From positions 62,001 to 126,000 of the forward strand of contig CALAXT010000072.1 in assembly GCA_937895435.1 (NCBI GenBank): a stretch of DNA of 64,000 nucleotides, read 5' to 3'. Below, piece after piece: positions 57,965 through 64,000 of the stretch. The notes beneath the pieces are model-generated. The model was not told the DNA's origin and did no database searches. It was given only the letters and a program-made list of their open reading frames with translations. Numbering within the stretch: the first letter of the stretch is position 1; each line of letters starts with the position of its first letter. The DNA comes from an uncultured Paracoccaceae bacterium. GTDB lineage: Bacteria > Pseudomonadota > Alphaproteobacteria > Rhodobacterales > Rhodobacteraceae. The position numbers and the translations under genes are program-made.

Positions 57965-60058
57965 ATGACCAATACCACCGCCACCACAACCGACCAGCCG
58001 ATCCTTGAAATAGAAAATCTGTCGATTTCGTTTTTCACGCGGCTGCGTGAAATTCCGGCAGTGATGGATTTTTCGTGCAAGGTGATGCCCGGTGAGGCGA
58101 TGGGGTTGGTCGGCGAATCTGGGTGTGGCAAGTCAACCGTGGCGCTGGCCGTGATGCGCGATTTAGGGCGGAATGGTGCGATTGTGGGGGGGCGCATCAA
58201 ATTCAAGGGCCGTGATCTGACCGAAATGTCCGAGGACGGGCTGCGCAAAATACGCGGCAGCGAAATTGCAATGATCTATCAAGAACCAATGGCCAGCCTG
58301 AATCCAGCCATGAAAATTGGTGCACAATTAGCCGAAGTGCCGATGATTCACCAAAATATGAACCGGGACGCCGCAATGGCCTTGGCGCGCACCGTGGTCG
58401 AGGATGTGCGGCTGCCCGACCCTGACCGGATATTGAATGCCTATCCGCATCAATTGTCAGGCGGGCAACAGCAGCGCATCGTCATTGCAATGGCGCTGAT
58501 GAGCAAACCGGCGCTGCTTATTTTGGATGAACCCACCACTGCGCTTGATGTGACGGTTGAGGCGGGGATTGTCGATTTGGTCAAAGAACTTGGCCGTAAA
58601 TATGGGACGTCTTTGCTGTTTATCAGCCATAATCTGGGGCTGATCTTGGATGTCTGCGACCGTATTTGCGTGATGTATTCAGGTGAAGCGGTGGAAACCG
58701 GCGCGGTGACCGAGGTGTTTGACTCGATGCGTCATCCCTATGCACAGGCGCTGTTTCGCTCAATCCCGCTGCCGGGCGCCGATAAAAATACCCGGCCACT
58801 GGTATCTATTCCAGGCAATTTTCCACTGCCGCATGAACGCCCACAGGGCTGCAATTTTGGGCCACGTTGCGACTATTTCGTGGCTGGGCGTTGCGATTTG
58901 TGTGATCTGCCGATGATCCGCCTGGACGGCAGCGATCGGCATGCAACCCGATGCCTGCGCCACGATGAGATAGATTGGGCAGCCAAAGAAACGCTGGCAG
59001 AAACCATCGCACCGCTGCCACCGGGGCCGATTGTGCTGAACTGTGTTGATTTGAAAAAATACTATGAGGTCTCAGCCAACGCAATTTTGGGAGGTGGCGA
59101 AAAGCGTGTGGTGAAAGCCAATGAAACGCTGACCTTTCACGCGCGTGAGGGGGAAACTCTGGCAATCGTGGGCGAATCTGGTTGTGGAAAGTCAACACTT
59201 GCCAAGGTTCTGCTGGGCTTGGAAACCGCAACCGAGGGCAAGATCACGCTTTTTGGTGAAGATATCCAAGACACGCCAATAGAAAATCGCAAAACCCGCA
59301 CAGTGGCTGATGTGCAGATGGTGTTTCAAAATCCGTTTGACACGCTGAACCCATCGATGTCGGTCGGACGGCAGATTATTCGAGCGCTGGAGGTGTTTGG
59401 CCAAGGCGCAGATGGGGTAGAACGCCACGCCCGGATGTTAGAGCTGTTGGATCTGGTGAAACTGCCGCGCAGTTTCGCCGAACGTATGCCCCGGCAACTG
59501 TCAGGCGGACAAAAACAGCGTGTGGGCATTGCGCGGGCCTTTGCGGGGGGGGCCAAGGTTGTGGTGGCCGATGAACCGGTATCGGCGCTTGACGTGTCCG
59601 TGCAGGCGGCGGTTACGGATTTGCTGATGGAAATTCAGCGCAAAAACCGCACCACGCTTTTATTCATCAGCCATGATTTGTCGATCGTGCGCTATCTCAG
59701 TGACCGGGTTATGGTGATGTATCTGGGCCATGTCGTTGAAATGGGCACAACAGATCAGGTGTTTGCCCCCCCCTATCACCCGTATACCGAGGCGCTGCTA
59801 TCGGCGGTGCCGGTGGCAGATACCCGTGTTGTGAAAAAACGGATCGTGCTTGAGGGGGATATTCCATCCGCGATGAACCCACCCAGTGGCTGCCCGTTTC
59901 AAACGCGCTGCCGCTGGAAATCAGAAGTAGAGGGACATCTGTGCGATACGGCACTGCCACCGTTGCAGGAATTGGCGGACGGGCATCAGATACGCTGCCA
60001 TTTGACGCGCGACATTTTGGAAAAAATGGACCCAGTCTTTACCATCGCCGCTGAATAA
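57965..60058 (+). CDS. ABC ATPase with two nucleotide-binding domains (DppD-DppF fusion)
   Basis: 697 residues from the ATG at 57965, with GGAGG. NBD1: Walker A GESGCGKST (about 50-58), LSGGQQQR, LLILDEPTTALDV. NBD2: GESGCGKST (about 403-411), LSGGQKQR, VVADEPVSALDV. Each ends with an oligopeptide-type tail holding cysteine pairs (CNFGPRCDYF..., CPFQTRCRWK). Peptide importers usually have two separate ATPases; here one chain supplies both. Confidence 0.93.
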   Translation: MTNTTATTTDQPILEIENLSISFFTRLREIPAVMDFSCKVMPGEAMGLVGESGCGKSTVALAVMRDLGRNGAIVGGRIKFKGRDLTEMSEDGLRKIRGSEIAMIYQEPMASLNPAMKIGAQLAEVPMIHQNMNRDAAMALARTVVEDVRLPDPDRILNAYPHQLSGGQQQRIVIAMALMSKPALLILDEPTTALDVTVEAGIVDLVKELGRKYGTSLLFISHNLGLILDVCDRICVMYSGEAVETGAVTEVFDSMRHPYAQALFRSIPLPGADKNTRPLVSIPGNFPLPHERPQGCNFGPRCDYFVAGRCDLCDLPMIRLDGSDRHATRCLRHDEIDWAAKETLAETIAPLPPGPIVLNCVDLKKYYEVSANAILGGGEKRVVKANETLTFHAREGETLAIVGESGCGKSTLAKVLLGLETATEGKITLFGEDIQDTPIENRKTRTVADVQMVFQNPFDTLNPSMSVGRQIIRALEVFGQGADGVERHARMLELLDLVKLPRSFAERMPRQLSGGQKQRVGIARAFAGGAKVVVADEPVSALDVSVQAAVTDLLMEIQRKNRTTLLFISHDLSIVRYLSDRVMVMYLGHVVEMGTTDQVFAPPYHPYTEALLSAVPVADTRVVKKRIVLEGDIPSAMNPPSGCPFQTRCRWKSEVEGHLCDTALPPLQELADGHQIRCHLTRDILEKMDPVFTIAAE

Positions 60059-60077
60059 AACGCACGACGCGGTTTGA

Positions 60078-60692
60078 TCAACTGCCCAGAATGGCGCGAA
60101 TATACCCTTGGGTTTCGGCAAAGGGCGGCACGCCACCATGCGTTTCAACCGCCCCCGGACCAGCATTATAGGCCGCCAACGCCAGCCGCCACGAGCCGAA
60201 TCGGTCATACATCTGGCGCAGATACCGCGCGCCACCATCCAGATTTTCTTGCGGATCTTGGGGGTTTACAGCCAGCCCCTGCGCTGTTTCAGGCATCAAC
60301 TGCGCCAGCCCCACCGCCCCTTTGACCGAAAGCGCCGCCGCATCCCAACCACTTTCCTGCTGGACCAATCGTACAAAAATATCTTGTGGCACACCATGGC
60401 GGCGCGCGGCTTGTTGGGCCCATGCCAGATAGGGGCCACGATAACTCGATCGGCGCGCGCTGCCATCCGTTGGCAACAACGCAGAGCCCGTGACCGGTGC
60501 CAGGCGCGATGAAAAATCATATTTGGCGCTGTGCCGATTCAGCGTGGCAAAGCTGCTTTGAATACGCAGCGGTCCAGCCGTTTTTTTGCGCGACAGCGAC
60601 AACCCTTCGGCCATGGCTGCGCCAACACCGCCACCAAGTGTCAAAGACACCACCAAGAGAATACGAAAGACCCATCCTGCCATGGGCGGCAT
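60078..60692 (-). CDS. Lytic transglycosylase (SLT family), exported
   Basis: 204 residues from the ATG at 60692 (60683 is also possible). A signal peptide ends near AAMA. The SLT domain occupies about 85-200, with catalytic Glu113 in QQESGW, then GAVGLAQLMPETA, and AAYNAGPGAVE. It cleaves peptidoglycan glycan strands in the periplasm. Converges with the ABC operon, 19 bp away, and is divergent from ssb. Confidence 0.9.
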   Translation of the reverse strand: MPPMAGWVFRILLVVSLTLGGGVGAAMAEGLSLSRKKTAGPLRIQSSFATLNRHSAKYDFSSRLAPVTGSALLPTDGSARRSSYRGPYLAWAQQAARRHGVPQDIFVRLVQQESGWDAAALSVKGAVGLAQLMPETAQGLAVNPQDPQENLDGGARYLRQMYDRFGSWRLALAAYNAGPGAVETHGGVPPFAETQGYIRAILGS

Positions 60693-60863
60693 TCTGCGCC
60701 AAATATAGCCACAGCGGCAAGACCCTATGGCAACGATGCACGACGTCTGTTCGATTGAGGCACATTGGCAAAAACTTGGTTCAGCCAATGCGATGATAAG
60801 GCTTCATTAACGATGCCCGACTGATGTAATGAATAAGAAACAAGATTCGGAAGGACAATCAGA

Positions 60864-61364
60864 ATGGCGGGCTCAGTCAACAAGGTGATCATTGTCGGCA
60901 ATCTGGGGCGTGACCCAGAAGTGCGGACGTTTCAGAATGGCGGCAAGGTCGTGAACCTTAACATCGCCACCTCAGAAACATGGCGCGACAAAGCCTCGGG
61001 CGAGCGGAAAGAGCGCACAGAATGGCACCGTGTGGCCATCCTGAATGAAAATCTGGCCACTATTGCCGAGAAATATCTGAAAAAGGGCTCAAAGGTTTAT
61101 TTGGAAGGCCAGCTGGAAACCCGTAAATGGCAAGACCAATCGGGCGCTGAGCGCTATTCCACCGAAGTGGTGCTGCGCCCCTATCGTGGTGAACTGACCC
61201 TGCTTGATGGCCGTAACGAAGGCGGCAGCGGCGGCGGTATGGGGGGGGGCTATGATGCGCCCGCCGTATCGGGTGGTGGCTATGACGGCGGCTTTGGTGG
61301 TGGCAATGCCGGCGGCGGCTCATCAGCCCCAAGCCGTGATATGGATGATGAAATTCCGTTCTAA
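60864..61364 (+). CDS. ssb: Single-stranded DNA-binding protein
   Basis: 166 residues. OB fold at 1-110 ([19 protein letters not shown]), Gly-rich linker, and the acidic tip DMDDEIPF that binds partner proteins. A run of nine G (61241-61249) in the linker is slippage-prone. A strong terminator follows at 61390. Confidence 0.96.
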   Translation: MAGSVNKVIIVGNLGRDPEVRTFQNGGKVVNLNIATSETWRDKASGERKERTEWHRVAILNENLATIAEKYLKKGSKVYLEGQLETRKWQDQSGAERYSTEVVLRPYRGELTLLDGRNEGGSGGGMGGGYDAPAVSGGGYDGGFGGGNAGGGSSAPSRDMDDEIPF

Positions 61365-61389
61365 GATTTTTGGGCATGATAAACTCAGA

Positions 61390-61415
61390 CGGGGGCCGCT
61401 TGGGCCCCCGTTTTT
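61390..61415 (+). terminator. Rho-independent terminator after ssb
   Basis: CGGGGGCC (61390-61397) pairs with GGCCCCCG (61403-61410), loop GCTTG, followed by TTTTT. A classic intrinsic terminator. Confidence 0.88.
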
Positions 61416-61452
61416 GTGCGCGCATCATCAGGTTCAGGTCCAGGTGCAGCGA

Positions 61453-62565
61453 TCAGCGCGCCAAGGCATCCTTAAGTAGGGTCCGCACAACCGTAGGATC
61501 GACCGCATCAGTGACAAACGCCTGACCAATGTCGTGGGCCAGAATAAACCGCAGTCTGCCATCCTGTACCTTTTTATCTTGGGCCATCAATGCCAGTAGT
61601 CCATCAGCATCCGGCAGATCGCCGGGGATGTCAGACAGATCGGCCTTCATGCCCATCTGCACCAAATGCGCACGCACGCGGCTGGGGGTTTCTTGCGGGC
61701 AAAGCCCCAGCCGTGCGCTGAGATCAAAGGCCAGCGCACAGCCAATCGCCACCCCCTCGCCATGCAGCAAACGCGCGCTGTAATCGGTGGCGGCTTCCAG
61801 CGCATGGCCAAAGGTGTGGCCAAGGTTCAAAAGCGCCCGCTCGCCCTCTTCGGTTTCATCGCGTGCGACGATGGCGGCCTTCATCGCTACAGAGTGGCGC
61901 ACAGCCTCTTGCAAGATGGCAGGGGTGCGCGCCGCCAATGCAGGGCCGTTTTGTTCTAACCAGCCAAAGAAATTCGCATCGCCCAACAGACCATATTTGA
62001 CGACCTCACCGTAGCCTGCCAGCAGATCGCGCGGCGGCAGGGTTTGCAGCACTTGGGTATCAGCCAAAACCAATACAGGTTGATGAAACGCCCCGATCAG
62101 ATTTTTGCCGTGAACGCTGTTAATCCCGGTTTTGCCCCCGACCGAGCTATCAACCTGCGCCAAAAGACTGGTTGGAATTTGGACAAACCGCACACCACGG
62201 CGCAAAACAGCCGCGGCAAAACCGACCAAATCGCCAATCACCCCACCGCCCAGGGCTACGATCAAATCGCGCCTTTCAACCTTTTCGGCCAAAAGCCACT
62301 CAACCGTGCGGGTGAACTGCGGCCAGCCCTTGGTGCTTTCACCCGCAGGTAAAACCAATGCCGAAACAGTAACACCTGCGGCCTGCAAACCCGCCTGAAA
62401 AGGGAGCAAATGCAGGGCTGCCACGTTTTCTTCTGTCACGACCCAAAGTTTTGGGCGGCGCAAAATCGGCACAATTTCTGCGCTGGCGGCCCCCAAAAGC
62501 CCAGCACCGATCCGCACGGCATAAGAGCGCGCGCCCAAATCGACATCGACCTGATCAATCATCAT
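61453..62565 (-). CDS. aroB: 3-dehydroquinate synthase
   Basis: 370 residues from the ATG at 62565, 1 nt after the aroK stop. GGGVIGDLVGFAAAVL (about 96-111), DSSVGGKTGIN and GEVVKYGLL are family signatures. Second step of the shikimate pathway; coupled to aroK. Confidence 0.95.
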   Translation of the reverse strand: MMIDQVDVDLGARSYAVRIGAGLLGAASAEIVPILRRPKLWVVTEENVAALHLLPFQAGLQAAGVTVSALVLPAGESTKGWPQFTRTVEWLLAEKVERRDLIVALGGGVIGDLVGFAAAVLRRGVRFVQIPTSLLAQVDSSVGGKTGINSVHGKNLIGAFHQPVLVLADTQVLQTLPPRDLLAGYGEVVKYGLLGDANFFGWLEQNGPALAARTPAILQEAVRHSVAMKAAIVARDETEEGERALLNLGHTFGHALEAATDYSARLLHGEGVAIGCALAFDLSARLGLCPQETPSRVRAHLVQMGMKADLSDIPGDLPDADGLLALMAQDKKVQDGRLRFILAHDIGQAFVTDAVDPTVVRTLLKDALAR

Positions 62566-62566
62566 T

Positions 62567-63133
62567 TCACTGCCCCGCTGCCTGGTCGGTTTCACCAGGC
62601 TCAACCAGCCCTGCGGCAATCAACCGATCAATCAATGTTTGGGCCGTATCTTCCACTGAAAACTGCGCTTGCGCCTGAACCCGCAGACTGGCCATTTCAT
62701 AGCAAGGGCGTCGTTGGTCGAGAAGTTTGCGCAGGGTTTCATAGGGGTTTTCTGTGCGCAAAAGGGGCCGATTGGCCTTTTGGCGCACGCGTTGCCACAA
62801 AAGATCAAGATCGGCATCCAGCCACAGGGACACACCATAATGCGCAATCATCGCCCGATTTTCCGCTGATACAAACGCCCCACCCCCCGTCGACAGCACA
62901 CAGGTTGGCCCCGACAGAAGCCGACGCAGAACTTGGGTTTCTTTTTGCCGAAAAAACGGCTCGCCGTCGCGTTCAAAAATTTCGGCAATAGACAAGCGTG
63001 CGGCTTTGACGATTTCATCATCACAATCGAGAAACGGCACCGCCAGACGGCGCGCCAAAGCGCCCCCCACCGCGGTCTTGCCCGCCCCCATCATGCCCAC
63101 CAGCACAACTGTCTTTTGTAAATGCAAAGCCAT
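62567..63133 (-). CDS. aroK: Shikimate kinase
   Basis: 188 residues from the ATG at 63133 (MALHLQKTVVLVG...). P-loop GMMGAGKT (about 13-20), DCDDEI, and STGGGAF. The frame is open 49 codons further 5', but that stretch lies in the AT-rich control region. Ribosome site weak. Upstream of aroB in the same operon. Confidence 0.94.
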   Translation of the reverse strand: MALHLQKTVVLVGMMGAGKTAVGGALARRLAVPFLDCDDEIVKAARLSIAEIFERDGEPFFRQKETQVLRRLLSGPTCVLSTGGGAFVSAENRAMIAHYGVSLWLDADLDLLWQRVRQKANRPLLRTENPYETLRKLLDQRRPCYEMASLRVQAQAQFSVEDTAQTLIDRLIAAGLVEPGETDQAAGQ

Positions 63134-63310
63134 TTGCTGCAAAACGATCCCAATTCCCGCGCCTAATCCACACCCGCCACGGCCAAAAACGGCAAGCTTG
63201 TATGTTTGTGATGACCAATTGGCGTGATCTTGCACAAAATGCCATATATAAAAACCAAAAGGTGGCGGATTGATACGCACTGTTCAAAGAAACGCAAAGG
63301 GGCCGATAAA

Positions 63311-63448
63311 ATGATGCGTCTGGTAAAGCTGATTGTTGTGCTGTCGGTTTTTGCATTTGCGGGTCTGGTGGGCTATGCCTATTTTGGCGATATGGCCCCG
63401 AACCGTACAGAAGTATCGCAGCCGGTCGTGCTCGATGTGCAAAACTAA
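63311..63448 (+). CDS. Small membrane protein of 45 residues, unrecognised
   Basis: MMRLVKLIVVLSVFAFAG starts after AAGGGG. One membrane helix (about 5-24) is followed by GYAYFGDMAPNRTE and a short outside tail. The final 14 nt overlap the start of the next gene, suggesting coupled translation. The family is not known to me. Confidence 0.65.
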   Translation: MMRLVKLIVVLSVFAFAGLVGYAYFGDMAPNRTEVSQPVVLDVQN

Positions 63449-64000
63449 CGCAAAACGCTTGTGGTGGATGCTGGCTGGACTGTGGCTGGCAGCTAACGCG
63501 GCTTTGGCCGCTGAACCGTCGGCCAGCCCTGCGCCCGTCGTGGGGCCATTGTCAGCAATTGAATGGCTTTCGCATTCGGTCAAATTACCGCTTGTGCGGC
63601 CAAGCCGAACGACACCCGATCTCGCCACCCAAGCGCTGCCCGATATTTCAGCCAAGGGTTCGGGCCAAGGTTTGGTTGAAACCACGCGGCTTGACGAAAG
63701 TATCGGCAGTGTTGTGGGGTTATTGTCCCCCGAGGTCACCGGCCTGCCCGCCGATCTTTGGGGGGCTATGCCCGCCCAAACCCCCAGCAATGAAACATTG
63801 CCCGCGCTGCTCTACCGCGCGCAAGAGACGTCATTGCCCGCATTGCGCGGGTTGTATCTGACACTGCTTTTGGCCGAGGCTCCTGCCCCTGTGGCCCATA
63901 TCAGCGCTGTCGATCTTTTTGCCGAACGGCTGGACCGATTGATTGATATTGGTGGGTTAGATCAGGCGGATGCGCTATTGAAAATAGCTGCGGGCGGGCA
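63435..64000 (+). CDS. Exported protein of unknown function, 5' part, cut by window edge
   Basis: Open from the ATG at 63435 to the window end (188 codons). The signal peptide reads MLAGLWLAANAALA, with likely cleavage at ALA before AEPSASPAPV, near residue 25. The mature part starts with a Pro/Ala/Ser-rich segment and then alpha-helical, leucine/alanine-rich sequence (LPALLYRAQETSLPALRGLY) that could be helical repeats. I do not recognise the family. Confidence 0.7.
   Translation, partial: MCKTNAKRLWWMLAGLWLAANAALAAEPSASPAPVVGPLSAIEWLSHSVKLPLVRPSRTTPDLATQALPDISAKGSGQGLVETTRLDESIGSVVGLLSPEVTGLPADLWGAMPAQTPSNETLPALLYRAQETSLPALRGLYLTLLLAEAPAPVAHISAVDLFAERLDRLIDIGGLDQADALLKIAAGG

Noticed and set aside
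60781-60863. LexA (SOS) box upstream of ssb
   Set aside because: The alphaproteobacterial GTTC-N7-GTTC pattern was not found in this stretch.

Overview
The window looks like the chromosome of a marine-type alphaproteobacterium of the Rhodobacteraceae (Roseobacter/Rhodobacter group). The evidence is a fused ispDF gene, the order dusB(nifR3)-ntrB-ntrC-ntrY-ntrX-trkA-trkH-hfq-hflX, a 77-residue Hfq, an NtrC without the sigma-54 contact loop, the DUF6456/DUF6477 pair, the rseP-bamA-ompH-fabZ-lpxA-lpxI-lpxB run, and a TRAP transporter plus an MttB-family methyltransferase. Coding density is very high. I see no rRNA, tRNA, CRISPR array, insertion sequence or prophage, so this is mostly core genome with a few accessory or uptake modules.

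Layout. 1-2000: a circularly permuted ATP-grasp/alpha-E pair on the minus strand, the first gene cut by the window edge. 2007-5093: a three-gene TRAP transporter (minus). 5308-8935: oligoendopeptidase F and three small or poorly known genes. 9256-13111: DEAD-box helicase, an AhpD-like protein and a quinone oxidoreductase. 13120-14265: UDP-galactopyranose mutase. 14464-18630: RidA and the sugar-phosphate operon zwf-pgl-pgi, preceded by a palindromic operator cluster. 18758-24080: HNH nuclease, hflX, hfq, trkH, trkA. 24178-31491: the nitrogen two-component cluster (ntrX, ntrY, ntrC, ntrB, dusB). 31674-36005: ispDF-pgpA-cinA (plus), a RatA/Coq10-like gene (minus), and hpt, a small membrane protein and a diheme cytochrome c (plus). 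36039-40376: lipA, DUF6456, DUF6477 and an MttB-family methyltransferase. 40529-52635: a twelve-gene minus-strand run for translation and envelope biogenesis (pyrH, frr, uppS, cdsA, dxr, rseP, bamA, ompH, fabZ, lpxA, lpxI, lpxB). 52753-60058: miaA and a peptide-type ABC importer with both ATPases fused. 60078-64000: lytic transglycosylase, ssb, aroB, aroK, and a small membrane protein overlapping the start of an unrecognised exported protein.

How the parts work together. The envelope run couples isoprenoid precursor synthesis (dxr; ispDF nearby), the undecaprenyl carrier (uppS), CDP-diacylglycerol (cdsA; pgpA downstream in the pathway), lipid A (fabZ, lpxA, lpxI, lpxB) and outer-membrane assembly (ompH, bamA, rseP). 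zwf-pgl-pgi encode the entry to the Entner-Doudoroff or pentose phosphate route. The ntr genes sense and transmit nitrogen status. The TRAP and ABC importers each have a Rho-independent-type hairpin immediately after the binding-protein gene, a layout expected to give more binding protein than permease.

No clearly new multi-gene system is visible. The strongest candidates for something under-described are the palindromic control regions (upstream of mttB, between DUF6456 and DUF6477, upstream of zwf, between dusB and ispDF), two long structured non-coding elements (1920-1990 and 11535-11566), and three poorly characterised gene sets: the CP-ATP-grasp/alpha-E pair, hpt with its small membrane protein and cytochrome c, and the overlapping pair at the right edge. 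All calls come from reading the sequence. No database search was run.
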